Positions 33,507-41,700 of a DNA stretch of 64,000 nucleotides are shown in pieces. The DNA is from Aurantimonas coralicida DSM 14790 (GTDB lineage Bacteria > Pseudomonadota > Alphaproteobacteria > Rhizobiales > Rhizobiaceae). The stretch lies in contig NZ_ATXK01000003.1 of the NCBI RefSeq assembly GCF_000421645.1, positions 248,001 through 312,000 of the forward strand, given 5' to 3'. Each line of letters begins with the position of its first letter. The stretch's first letter is position 1. The position numbers were made by a program, and so were the translations under genes. The notes beneath the pieces are model-generated. The model was not told the origin of the DNA. It saw only the letters and a list, made by a program, of their open reading frames with translations, and ran no database searches.

Positions 33507-34424
33507 ATGACCTCGATCAATACCAATACTTGGGCGATGACGGCTCTGCAGAGCCTGTCGGCGATCAACAACAGTCTCGACCAGACCCAGAGCCGCATCT
33601 CCACCGGCTACCGCGTTGGTGCAGCCTCTGACAACGCCGCCTACTGGTCGATCGCAACCACGATGCGCTCGGACAACAAGGCGCTCGGCGCCGTGCAGGA
33701 CGCGCTTGGCCTCGGCCAGGCGAAGGTCGACACGGCCTACACCGGCATGATCGACGTGGTCGACGAAATCAAGTCGAAGCTTGTCGCCGCGCGCGAGCCC
33801 GGTGTCGACAAGACCAAGATCAACTCCGAAATCAAGGAGCTGCAGGGCCAGCTCACGTCGATCGCTTCCTCCGCGTCTTTTTCGGGCGAGAACTGGCTGT
33901 CGGTCAACAGCGGTGCCGCGGGCTACACGGCGACGAAGTCCGTCGTGTCGTCGTTCAACCGCGACAGCGCCGGCGCGGTCTCGGTCGGCACCATCGGCGT
34001 CGACACGTCGAAGACGAAGCTGTTCGACTCGAACGGCGCGGCCGGTATCCTCGACACGGGTCGCACGGGTCGCACGGGTCGCACGGGTCGCACGGGTGGC
34101 ACGGTTGTCTCCACCTTCACGCTGACCGGTGCCACCACCGACGCGAACATCTCCACCATGATCTCGGACGTGGACGAGGCCCTCGGTGCGATGACGACGG
34201 CCGCCTCGAACCTCGGCGCTGCCAAGAACCGCATGGACATCCAGTCGGAGTTCGTCTCCAACCTGCGTGACTCCATCGAGAAGGGTGTAGGCACGCTGGT
34301 CGATGCGGACATGACGGAAGAGTCGACCCGCCTGAAGGCCCTGCAGACGCAGCAGCAGCTGGGCGTCCAGGCGCTGTCGATCGCCAACTCCTCCTCGCAG
34401 TCGCTGCTGTCGCTCTTCCGCTAA
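33507..34424 (+). CDS. fla: Flagellin 7, with in-frame GRT repeat
   Basis: This 305-aa flagellin starts at ATG 33507; the extension to 33405 is leader. It differs from all sisters in three ways. Trp replaces Ser in NTWAMTALQ. Three residues are missing in TGMIDVVDEIKSK, where the others have TGMxAAIDVV. Its central domain holds TGRTGRTGRTGRTGG from a 9-bp tandem repeat. The rest of the centre resembles copies 2 and 5. It may be under relaxed selection, but the frame is fully open. Confidence 0.96.
   Translation: MTSINTNTWAMTALQSLSAINNSLDQTQSRISTGYRVGAASDNAAYWSIATTMRSDNKALGAVQDALGLGQAKVDTAYTGMIDVVDEIKSKLVAAREPGVDKTKINSEIKELQGQLTSIASSASFSGENWLSVNSGAAGYTATKSVVSSFNRDSAGAVSVGTIGVDTSKTKLFDSNGAAGILDTGRTGRTGRTGRTGGTVVSTFTLTGATTDANISTMISDVDEALGAMTTAASNLGAAKNRMDIQSEFVSNLRDSIEKGVGTLVDADMTEESTRLKALQTQQQLGVQALSIANSSSQSLLSLFR
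34055..34104 (+). repeat. 9-bp tandem repeat in flagellin 7
   Basis: The unit GCACGGGTC (frame-preserving, coding Gly-Arg-Thr) is repeated four times, flanked by partial units (ACACGGGTC before, GCACGG after). The paralogues have a single GRT-like position here. Slippage would change the surface loop in steps of three residues without breaking the frame. Confidence 0.9.
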
Positions 34425-34451
34425 CACACGACAACTCGACACTGAGATAGA

Positions 34452-34482
34452 CGGGTCCGGCCGCAAGGCCGGGCCCGTTTTC
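34452..34482 (+). terminator. Common flagellin terminator, copy 7
   Basis: CGGGTCCGGCC-GCAA-GGCCGGGCCCG followed by TTTT. Confidence 0.9.
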
Positions 34483-34580
34483 GCGTCTGTGCATGGCGCT
34501 TGCCGAAGTATTTTCGGCAGATGCGAGTTTCTTAATGGATCGTTCACGATGACCGCGATCCGAACCGGATCTGCCGCCGC

Positions 34581-34609
34581 GTTAACCAATGAATTTAAGC
34601 AGCCGGTAG
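34581..34609 (+). promoter_or_regulatory. Flagellin upstream module, copy 8
   Basis: GTTAAC-CAATGAAT-TTAAG and closing GGTAG span 29 bp, 52 bp before the leader P1. Confidence 0.5.
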
Positions 34610-34632
34610 TCGATGCCGTTCGAAGGTGCCCT

Positions 34633-34744
34633 CATAGCGAGGTGGCCGGTGAAGAGATCGTCGGTCACGGGCATGATGCCGCTTCGTTATGCCGGCCGAT
34701 CCGGACTGTCCCCTGTTTGAAATTCCGCGTTACGGGACAACACA
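34633..34744 (+). ncRNA. Structured flagellin leader, copy 8
   Basis: P1 pairs CATAGCGA (34633-34640) with TCGTTATG (34684-34691). P2 is GTGGCCGGTGA-AGAGA-TCGTCGGTCAC, eleven consecutive pairs with G/U wobbles. P3 GGCATGATGCC and the GTCCC/GGGAC stem are intact. It is the best-formed copy. Confidence 0.68.
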
Positions 34745-35716
34745 ATGACCTCTATCAACACCAATACGTCGGCAATGACGGCTCTGCAGAGCCTGTCGGC
34801 GATCAACAGCAGCCTCGACCAGACCCAGAACCGCATATCGACCGGCTACCGCGTCGGTGCGGCGTCGGACAATGCCGCCTACTGGTCGATCGCCACGACC
34901 ATGCGCTCGGACAACAAGGCCCTCGGAGCCGTCGAAGACGCGCTCGGCCTTGGCCAGGCGAAGGTCGACGTGGCCTATACGGGCATGGAAGCGGCGATCG
35001 ACGTCACCTCCGAGATCAAGGCCAAGCTTCTGGCGGCGATCGAGCCGGGCGTCGACAAGACCAAGATCAACTCGGAACTGACCGAGCTGAAGAACCAGCT
35101 GTCGAGCATCGCGTCTTCGGCGAGCTTCTCGGGCGAGAACTGGCTGCAGAACTCGACCGCGACCGCAGCCGGCACCAAGAACGTCGTGTCGTCGTTCAAC
35201 CGCGACAGCGGCGGCGCCGTTTCGGTGGGCACCATCGGCCTGAACGTTTCCAGCATGACGCTGATCGGCACGGACAACGAGACCCTGGGTCTTCTGACCA
35301 AGGACTACGATGCCGACCAGTTGCTGGCCACGCCGACGGGCACGCCGGAAAACTATCGATTGATCGATGTTGCCGGTACTCAGTCGGTAGCAGCCACGGG
35401 TACGGTGATCGCTCTCGCCAGCACCACAACGGATGCACAGGTGAATGCCATGGTGCGCGTCGTCGACAAGATCCTTTCGGACATGACAACCGCAGCGTCC
35501 AACCTGGGTGCCTCCAAGAACCGCATGGATATCCAGTCGGAGTTCGTCTCCAACCTGCGGAACTCCATCGACAAGGGCGTCGGTACGCTGGTCGATGCGG
35601 ACATGACCGAGGAGTCGACCCGGCTGAAGGCGCTGCAGACGCAGCAGCAGCTGGGCGTCCAGGCGCTGTCGATCGCCAACTCGTCCTCGCAGTCGGTGCT
35701 GTCGCTCTTCCGTTAA
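34745..35716 (+). CDS. fla: Flagellin 8
   Basis: This 323-aa flagellin has an N-terminus identical to flagellin 6 but a central domain like flagellin 1 (MTLIGTDNETLGLLTK, LLATPTGTPENYRLIDV, VNAMVRVVDKILSDM). It ends SSSQSVLSLFR. The mix of ends from one group and centre from another is best explained by recombination within the array. Confidence 0.97.
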   Translation: MTSINTNTSAMTALQSLSAINSSLDQTQNRISTGYRVGAASDNAAYWSIATTMRSDNKALGAVEDALGLGQAKVDVAYTGMEAAIDVTSEIKAKLLAAIEPGVDKTKINSELTELKNQLSSIASSASFSGENWLQNSTATAAGTKNVVSSFNRDSGGAVSVGTIGLNVSSMTLIGTDNETLGLLTKDYDADQLLATPTGTPENYRLIDVAGTQSVAATGTVIALASTTTDAQVNAMVRVVDKILSDMTTAASNLGASKNRMDIQSEFVSNLRNSIDKGVGTLVDADMTEESTRLKALQTQQQLGVQALSIANSSSQSVLSLFR

Positions 35717-35744
35717 TCGGATCGCACAGTCCGAAGGGACCGAA

Positions 35745-35775
35745 CGGGTCCGGCCGCAAGGCCGGGCCCGTTTTG
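35745..35775 (+). terminator. Common flagellin terminator, copy 8
   Basis: CGGGTCCGGCC-GCAA-GGCCGGGCCCG followed by TTTT. It closes the flagellin array. Confidence 0.9.
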
Positions 35776-36102
35776 CGTCCGGCGTTCGGTTCGGGGTGAG
35801 GGGAGAGATTGGAGCAGATCGGCTCGCGAACTGTACGGCAACCTTAGCTTGCCGACGGCAACCCCAAGAGAATCTTACGGATTTAATTTTGCGAGAACGA
35901 ACGTCCCGGCCGTGTCCGCAAGACAAATTAAAGCAATTTCAGTCCAGATGATGCGGCGACTGCAACGACGATGCAGCGCATCCCTGACGCAAGCTTCGAC
36001 GGGCCGACGATAAGAATCCGTTAACCATCGCTCCCCTAATTTCCCATCGGCGTCGCTCCGGAATTTTGGAGCTGCCGCCGCCGCTTTCCAAGGACGTTCC
36101 CC
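35776..36102 (+). other. Intergenic region before the chemotaxis operon
   Basis: This 327-bp stretch includes AT-richer DNA at about 35870-35945. It holds the CGCAAG element at 35988-35997, GTTAAC at 36020, and a GCTCC-N8-GGAGC dyad at 36055-36072 about 30 bp before the mcp start. A 77-codon leftward frame crosses it but shows no ribosome site or recognisable product. It most likely holds the che operon promoter and leader. Confidence 0.55.
35988..35997 (+). promoter_or_regulatory. CGCAAG flagellar element upstream of mcp/che operon
   Basis: CGCAAGCTTC followed by GACGGG, 115 bp before the mcp ATG. The ten-base core is identical to the fliF and flgE copies. Confidence 0.5.
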
Positions 36103-38034
36103 ATGCAAATGGCCAATCTCAAGATATCAACGAAGATCGCCGCAGCTTTCGCGATCCTCGTCGTGATCGCCGCCTGCATGGGGGCATTGCTGTTCCAGTC
36201 GATGCTCCAGATCGAAACGGCTTCCGGGGACAAGAACCATCAGGTCGCGCTGTCGAACGCCGCGATCGATGCGCGTTTTGCGCTGGCGCGTCAGGAGAAC
36301 TCCCTGCGCGGCTTCATGATCACCCGCGACGCCTATTTCTCGGGCCGGGTGAAGGAGCATTACGCGACCTTCCAGAAGAACGTCGCGCATCTTGGTGAGG
36401 TCGCCGGTGCCGGCAGCCCGATCGCCGCGCAATTGCCGCAGGTGTCGGCGGCGATGCAGGCCTGGCAGACCGAGATCGCCGACCCCGTCATCCGCGATGC
36501 CGGCAACGAACTCACCTACCCGCAGGCGCTGGCGCTCTTCAATTCGGGCAAGGCCGACGCGTTCATCGAGCCGATCGAGACCATTCTCGACGGCGTCCGC
36601 GAGACGACGACGGCCGGTGTCACCGCAGCCAGCAGTGCCGAAGCCGCTGCGAATGTCGCTGCCGAGACCGCCCTTCTGGCCGGCATGGGCGCGCTGATCC
36701 TGTTCGCGGCCGGTCTCGGTTGGGCACTGTCGCGCGGTATCGCTACCCCGATCGTCCAGATGACCGGCGTGATGCGCAAGCTGGCCGATGGCGACAAGAC
36801 CATCACGGTCCCGGGCGCGAAGCGCAAGGATGAGGTCGGCGAGATGGCCGGCGCAGTCGAGACCTTCAAGCAGGCCGCGATCGAGCGGGACGAACTCGCC
36901 GCAACGGCCGAGGCTGCCCGCATCAGCCAGGACCAGGCAAAGAAGCGTCAGGCCGCGCTCGACAATGCCAAGGCCGAAGACCTGCGCGCCTTCGTCGGCG
37001 TCGTCGAAGTGGGCTTCGAGCGACTATCGGCCGGCGACCTGACCGTGCGCATGCAGGACAAGGTGGCCGAGGAATTCGAGCCGATCCGGGCCAAGTTCAA
37101 TGCCAGCGTCGCCTCGCTGGAAGAGGCCATCGGCCATGTCGTGACGTCCATCGCCTCGATCCGTACCGGCCTCGGCGAGATCAACACCGCCTCGAACGAT
37201 CTGGCCCACCGCACCGAGCAGCAGGCGGCCAGCCTCGAAGAAACCGTTGCGGCTTTGGGCGAAGTGACCCAGGCCGTCAACGAGACCGCCGAGGGCGCCG
37301 GCAAGGCCCAGCAGGTCGCGTCCGGTGCCCGTGAGAAGGCCCAGAAGGGCGGCGAGGTCGTCGGCAAGGCGGTCGCAGCCATGGGCCAGATCGAGCAGTC
37401 GTCCGAGAAGATCAACTCGATCATCTCGGTCATCGACGAGATCGCCTTCCAGACCAATCTGCTGGCGTTGAACGCCGGCGTCGAGGCGGCACGGGCCGGC
37501 GAGGCGGGCAAGGGCTTTGCGGTCGTCGCCCAGGAAGTGCGTGGGCTTGCCCAGCGCTCGGCGGAAGCGGCCAAGGAGATCAAGACGCTGATCGCGACCT
37601 CGCGCGAGCAGGTCGGCACCGGCGTCGAGCTGGTCACGGCCTCCGGCAAGTCGCTGGAGGAGATCGTCTCGGAAGTCAGCGCCATGGCCGAGGTCATCTC
37701 GACCATTGCTTCGAGCGCCCGTGAACAGGCGACCAGCCTGCGCGAAGTGTCCGGCGCGGCCGACCAGATGGACAAGGTGACCCAGCAGAACGCCGCGATG
37801 GTCGAAGAAGCAACGGCGGCCAGCCAGACGCTGGCCAACGAAACCGACGAACTGGCCCACGCGATGGCCAAGTTCCGCACCAGTGCCGGCAATGCCGGCG
37901 CCCGGCGCAGCGAAGGCCGGACGCAGCCGCAGCGCCATGCCCCGTCCCGCGGTGTGACGCAGATGCGCACGACCGGGTCGGGCGGCGCCGCCCGCGCCAC
38001 GCAGATTCAAGAAGATAGCTGGGAGGAGTTCTGA
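36103..38034 (+). CDS. Methyl-accepting chemotaxis protein, che-operon receptor
   Basis: This 643-aa receptor has a first membrane helix at about residues 13-32, a periplasmic domain of ~165 residues with a CHASE3-like helical look ([26 protein letters not shown]), and a second helix at about 198-218. HAMP regions follow ([24 protein letters not shown], and a second near GDLTVRMQ), then the signalling tip [35 protein letters not shown]. It ends in DSWEEF, which fits the xWxxF tether for CheR and CheB. The Sinorhizobium counterpart (icpA) is cytosolic as I recall; this one is membrane-bound. Confidence 0.94.
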   Translation: MQMANLKISTKIAAAFAILVVIAACMGALLFQSMLQIETASGDKNHQVALSNAAIDARFALARQENSLRGFMITRDAYFSGRVKEHYATFQKNVAHLGEVAGAGSPIAAQLPQVSAAMQAWQTEIADPVIRDAGNELTYPQALALFNSGKADAFIEPIETILDGVRETTTAGVTAASSAEAAANVAAETALLAGMGALILFAAGLGWALSRGIATPIVQMTGVMRKLADGDKTITVPGAKRKDEVGEMAGAVETFKQAAIERDELAATAEAARISQDQAKKRQAALDNAKAEDLRAFVGVVEVGFERLSAGDLTVRMQDKVAEEFEPIRAKFNASVASLEEAIGHVVTSIASIRTGLGEINTASNDLAHRTEQQAASLEETVAALGEVTQAVNETAEGAGKAQQVASGAREKAQKGGEVVGKAVAAMGQIEQSSEKINSIISVIDEIAFQTNLLALNAGVEAARAGEAGKGFAVVAQEVRGLAQRSAEAAKEIKTLIATSREQVGTGVELVTASGKSLEEIVSEVSAMAEVISTIASSAREQATSLREVSGAADQMDKVTQQNAAMVEEATAASQTLANETDELAHAMAKFRTSAGNAGARRSEGRTQPQRHAPSRGVTQMRTTGSGGAARATQIQEDSWEEF

Positions 38035-38339
38035 TGGCCCGGAAGCCCGCAACCCGCAAGGCGACATCCGTCGGCCTGCCGGAAGTTCTCGACATCAAGG
38101 CAGCCGCGCCACTGGCGGAACAGCTCCTGGCCCTGCGTGGCGGACCGGTCAAGGTCGACGCCTCCAAGGTCACCCGGCTCGGCGGCCAGTGCGTTCAGGT
38201 TCTGCTCTCGGCAGCCGCCACCTGGAAGGTCGATGACACGCCGTTCGACCTCGACACACCTTCGGACGCCTTTTTGAGCGGCCTCGAACTTCTCGGGCTG
38301 TCGCCCGAGCACATCAGCGACAAGGGAAGCCTCGCATGA
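38034..38339 (+). CDS. STAS-domain chemotaxis protein (CheS-like)
   Basis: This 101-aa protein starts at ATG 38034, sharing one base with the mcp stop. It has a single STAS-like fold: VLDIKAAAPLAEQLLALRGGPVKVDASKVTRLGGQCVQVLLSAAATWK followed by FDLDTPSDAFLSGLELLGL. Position between the receptor and cheY1 matches cheS of the Sinorhizobium che operon, whose product helps CheA dephosphorylate CheY1. Orthology is inferred from synteny and size, not alignment. Confidence 0.8.
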   Translation: MARKPATRKATSVGLPEVLDIKAAAPLAEQLLALRGGPVKVDASKVTRLGGQCVQVLLSAAATWKVDDTPFDLDTPSDAFLSGLELLGLSPEHISDKGSLA

Positions 38340-38707
38340 GCAGGACAGTTCTGACGATCGACGACTCGCGCACCATGCGCGAGATGCTGCGGGCGACGCT
38401 GTCGTCGCAGGGCTTCATCGTGGTGCAGGCCGAGGACGGCGCCCACGGGATCGAAGTCCTGGAAGGCATGGAAGTCGAGCCGGATGTCATCATCACGGAC
38501 ATCAACATGCCTCGCAAGGACGGCTTCCAGTTCATCGAGGAAGTGCGGGTCGATCCCCGGCGCCGCGCCATCCCGATCCTGGTGCTGACCACCGAGAGCG
38601 ATGCCGAGAAGAAGCAGCGGGCCCGCACCGCGGGCGCCACCGGCTGGATCGTCAAGCCGTTCGACCCGGTAAAGCTGGTCGACGCGATCAACCGCGTCGC
38701 CGCATAG
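38336..38707 (+). CDS. cheY1: Chemotaxis response regulator CheY (first copy)
   Basis: This 123-aa single-domain receiver has acidic pocket D9/D10, phosphoacceptor D55 in IITDINMPRKDG, Thr85-86 and Lys107 in VKPFD. It overlaps the previous gene (ATGA). In two-CheY alphaproteobacteria the copy next to cheA usually serves as a phosphate sink while the later copy acts on the motor; that division is family knowledge applied here. Confidence 0.96.
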   Translation: MSRTVLTIDDSRTMREMLRATLSSQGFIVVQAEDGAHGIEVLEGMEVEPDVIITDINMPRKDGFQFIEEVRVDPRRRAIPILVLTTESDAEKKQRARTAGATGWIVKPFDPVKLVDAINRVAA

Positions 38708-38797
38708 GCAGAGCGCCCTGTCGGCGGTCGCATGGCTCCAGTGGGCCGAGGACCGCGACGCAGACAGCAGTCCGAGCAGGAACAAGAAGGTAGCGAC

Positions 38798-41095
38798 ATG
38801 GACGCGATGGCCGAAATCCGGCAGACATTCTTCGAGGAATGTGCCGAGCAGCTTGCAGAGCTGGAAGCCGGGCTGCTGGCGATCGAGAATGGCGAGGCCG
38901 ATTCCGATACGGTCAACGCCGTCTTCCGGGCCGTCCATTCGATCAAGGGCGGGGCCGGTGCCTTCAGCCTCGACGATCTGGTCCGTTTCGCCCACATTTT
39001 CGAGACGACGCTCGACGAGCTACGCTCCAACCGCCTGGAAGCGACGGACACGGTCATCAAGGTGATGCTGCGTTCCGGCGACGCGCTGGCCGATCTCGTC
39101 ACCGTCGCCCGCGACGGCGGCGTGGCCGATGCGGCTCGCAATGACGGGCTGGCTGCCGAGCTCAAGGCACTGGTCGGCGGCGGCGCGGTCGAGACCGAGG
39201 ACGCGGCCGGCGAGGACGACAACCAGGGCATGGGCGATCTCGACTTCGTCCCGATTGCCGTGGATCTCGATGATCTTCTCGGCGGCGGCGATGACGCGGA
39301 CGATGACGGCGAGACGGTTTTCCAGATCTCCTTCAAGCCGCATGAAGGTCTCTATTCCAAGGCCAACGAGGCGGCGGTCGTCCTGCGCGATCTCTGCAGA
39401 CTCGGCGAGGCCGAGGTGACCTGCGACACCAGCGAGCTGCCGCAGCTTCAGGATCTCGATCCCGAGAGTGCCTATCTCACCTGGAACATCGAGCTGCGAA
39501 CCTCCGCGACCGAAGAGGCCGTGCGCGAAATCTTCGAATTCGTCGAGTGGGATTGCGACCTGACGATCGAGGCCGACAAGCCGGAAGGCGACGCCGGCGG
39601 CTTCGATTCCGACCTGGCCGAGATCCTCGCCCGCATCCGCGGTGACGTGCCGGCGGAGGCTCCTGAGGAGATCGCCGAGGCATCGGAAGCAGCCGCGCCA
39701 GACGCCGAACCCGTCGCCGAGGACGAGACGCCGGCCGCCCCGGCAGTGACCGCCGCGCCCGAGCCGGCAAGTGTTCCGGCCGCAGCACCGGCTTCGGCCG
39801 CCAACGCCGTACCGAAGGCGATGCCTTCCGAGGCCAAGGCGGCTCCCGAATCCGACGGCAAGCCGGCCACGGCCACCACCGCGGCCGCCCAGACCATCCG
39901 CGTCGATCTGGAGCGCGTCGACCGGCTGATCGACCTTGTCGGCGAATTGGTCATCCATCAGGTCATGCTGTCCCAGCGCGCCTATCAGGCGGGTCTTGCC
40001 CGCACCTCGGAGCTGGCGGTCGGTCTCGACGAGCTTGAGCAGCTGACCCGCGGCATCCAGGACAGCGTCATGGCGATCCGCGCGCAGCCGGTGAAGTCAG
40101 TCTTCCAGCGGCTGCCGCGGCTTGCCCGCGAAGTCGCCGAGATCTCCGGCAAGACCGTGCGCCTCGTCACGGAAGGCGAGTGGACCGAAGTCGACAAGAC
40201 CGTCATCGAGCGCCTCGCCGATCCGCTGACCCACATGCTGCGTAACGCCATCGACCACGGGCTGGAGAAGCCCGACGTGCGACTGGCCGCCGGCAAGCCC
40301 GCCGAAGGCGTGGTGAAGGTCGCGGCGATGCACCGTTCGGGCCGCATCGTCATCGAGATCACCGATGACGGCGCCGGCATCAACCGTCCGAAGGTCCAGG
40401 AGATCGCCGTCAGCAAGGGCCTCGTCCCGGCCGATGCGAACCTGACCAACGAGGAGATCGACAATCTGATCTTCGCGCCGGGCTTCTCGACCGCCTCCTC
40501 GGTGTCCGAGCTTTCGGGCCGCGGCGTCGGCATGGATGTCGTCAAGCGTTCGATCCAGGCCCTCGGCGGTCGCGTGTCGATCACCTCCGAACCGGGCAAG
40601 GGTTCGATCTTCACGATGAGCCTGCCGCTGACGCTGGCCGTCCTCGACGGCATGATCGTCTCGGTCGGCGACCAGACCGTCGTCGTGCCGCTGACCGCGA
40701 TCATCGAGACGCTGCAGCCCAAGCCCGAAGAGGTGAAGAGCTTCGGCGGTGACGCCCGGCTGGTGAAGGTGCGCGACAGCTTCCTGCCGCTGGTCGATGT
40801 CGGCCGGGAACTCGGCTTCACCGATCAGCCGACGGACGCCACCGGCGGCGTCGCGATCCTGGTCGAGGCGGAGAAGGGCCTGCGTTCGGCGCTCCTTGTC
40901 GATGCCATCCAGGGGCAGCGCCAGGTCGTGATCAAGAGCCTCGAGACCAACTACGGCAATGTGCCCGGCATCGCCGCGGCCACCATTCTCGGCGACGGTC
41001 GTGTCGCCCTCATTCTCGACGTCGATACCGTCGTCGCGACATCGCGGGGCGATATCGCCTTCGCCAGCAACGCCATGCAACAGGCCGCGGAGTAG
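38798..41095 (+). CDS. cheA: Chemotaxis histidine kinase CheA
   Basis: This 765-aa kinase starts at ATG 38798 behind AAGAAGG; the frame continues upstream to 38732 without support. It has an HPt domain with His47 in [14 protein letters not shown], a P2-like region, and an Ala/Pro/Glu-rich linker (about residues 275-360). Dimerisation and ATPase domains follow ([12 protein letters not shown], the G-rich DDGAGI and [10 protein letters not shown]), then a CheW-like P5 domain at the end. It phosphorylates the two CheYs and CheB. Confidence 0.97.
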   Translation: MDAMAEIRQTFFEECAEQLAELEAGLLAIENGEADSDTVNAVFRAVHSIKGGAGAFSLDDLVRFAHIFETTLDELRSNRLEATDTVIKVMLRSGDALADLVTVARDGGVADAARNDGLAAELKALVGGGAVETEDAAGEDDNQGMGDLDFVPIAVDLDDLLGGGDDADDDGETVFQISFKPHEGLYSKANEAAVVLRDLCRLGEAEVTCDTSELPQLQDLDPESAYLTWNIELRTSATEEAVREIFEFVEWDCDLTIEADKPEGDAGGFDSDLAEILARIRGDVPAEAPEEIAEASEAAAPDAEPVAEDETPAAPAVTAAPEPASVPAAAPASAANAVPKAMPSEAKAAPESDGKPATATTAAAQTIRVDLERVDRLIDLVGELVIHQVMLSQRAYQAGLARTSELAVGLDELEQLTRGIQDSVMAIRAQPVKSVFQRLPRLAREVAEISGKTVRLVTEGEWTEVDKTVIERLADPLTHMLRNAIDHGLEKPDVRLAAGKPAEGVVKVAAMHRSGRIVIEITDDGAGINRPKVQEIAVSKGLVPADANLTNEEIDNLIFAPGFSTASSVSELSGRGVGMDVVKRSIQALGGRVSITSEPGKGSIFTMSLPLTLAVLDGMIVSVGDQTVVVPLTAIIETLQPKPEEVKSFGGDARLVKVRDSFLPLVDVGRELGFTDQPTDATGGVAILVEAEKGLRSALLVDAIQGQRQVVIKSLETNYGNVPGIAAATILGDGRVALILDVDTVVATSRGDIAFASNAMQQAAE

Positions 41096-41100
41096 GACAG

Positions 41101-41595
41101 ATGACGACTTCTCACAACCAGATCGGCAAGCCCGCCCAGAACGACAATCGCGGTGAAGGCAACGGCCGCGAGCTCGTCGCCTTCCGCATCGGCGAGCAGG
41201 AATTCTGCGTCGACATCATGTCGGTGCGCGAAATCCGTGGCTGGACCCCGGCAACCCCGATCCCGCACGCTCCGTCCTACGTTAACGGCGTCATCAACCT
41301 GCGCGGCGCGGTTCTGCCGATCGTCGACCTGGCAGCCCGTCTCGGTTTCCCGAAGACGCAGCCGACGGCGCGCAGCGTCATCATCGTCGCCCGCTCGCAG
41401 CAGCAGCTCTTCGGCCTGCTGGTGGACGCGGTCTCCGATATACTGACGGTGACCGACGATGCCCTGCAGCCGCCGCCGGACATGGCGACGGAATTCGCCA
41501 AGCAGTTCGTGCGCGGCGTCATGGCGCTGGAAGGCCGCATGGTCTCCCTGATCGCCACCGACAACGTGCTGCCGCAGTTGCGCGACGCGGCCTGA
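41101..41595 (+). CDS. cheW: Chemotaxis coupling protein CheW
   Basis: This 164-aa adaptor links receptors to CheA. The two-subdomain beta fold is visible in [59 protein letters not shown] and [23 protein letters not shown]. It starts five bases after cheA. Confidence 0.97.
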   Translation: MTTSHNQIGKPAQNDNRGEGNGRELVAFRIGEQEFCVDIMSVREIRGWTPATPIPHAPSYVNGVINLRGAVLPIVDLAARLGFPKTQPTARSVIIVARSQQQLFGLLVDAVSDILTVTDDALQPPPDMATEFAKQFVRGVMALEGRMVSLIATDNVLPQLRDAA

Positions 41596-41700
41596 GCCGG
41601 GCGCAGCACGGTACGCAACAGCAGACAAGATGACAGAAAATGGTGCGATGGAGCCGGGCATGGATTGCCCGGCTCCCGTGCCCGAAGTGGAGTGGGGCGT

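Noticed and set aside
27250-34691. CATAGCGA and TCGYTATG inverted repeats as sites for DNA inversion (phase variation)
   Set aside because: The arms are only eight bases and use G/U pairing, which makes sense for RNA but not for DNA recombination. No invertase gene is present.
26080-35716. Possibility that the array is an assembly artefact of repeated flagellin sequence
   Set aside because: Central domains, leaders and upstream segments differ enough between copies to be unique anchors. Exact copy number should still be confirmed by long reads.
28285-35775. Seven near-identical ~30-bp repeats that might look like a CRISPR or interspersed repeat family
   Set aside because: They are spaced about one gene apart, each follows a flagellin stop, and each folds as a GC hairpin with a T-run. 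They are terminators copied with the genes.
35875-36108. 77-codon minus-strand frame before the mcp gene
   Set aside because: No ribosome site, no recognisable sequence, and it runs over the che operon control region and the mcp start.
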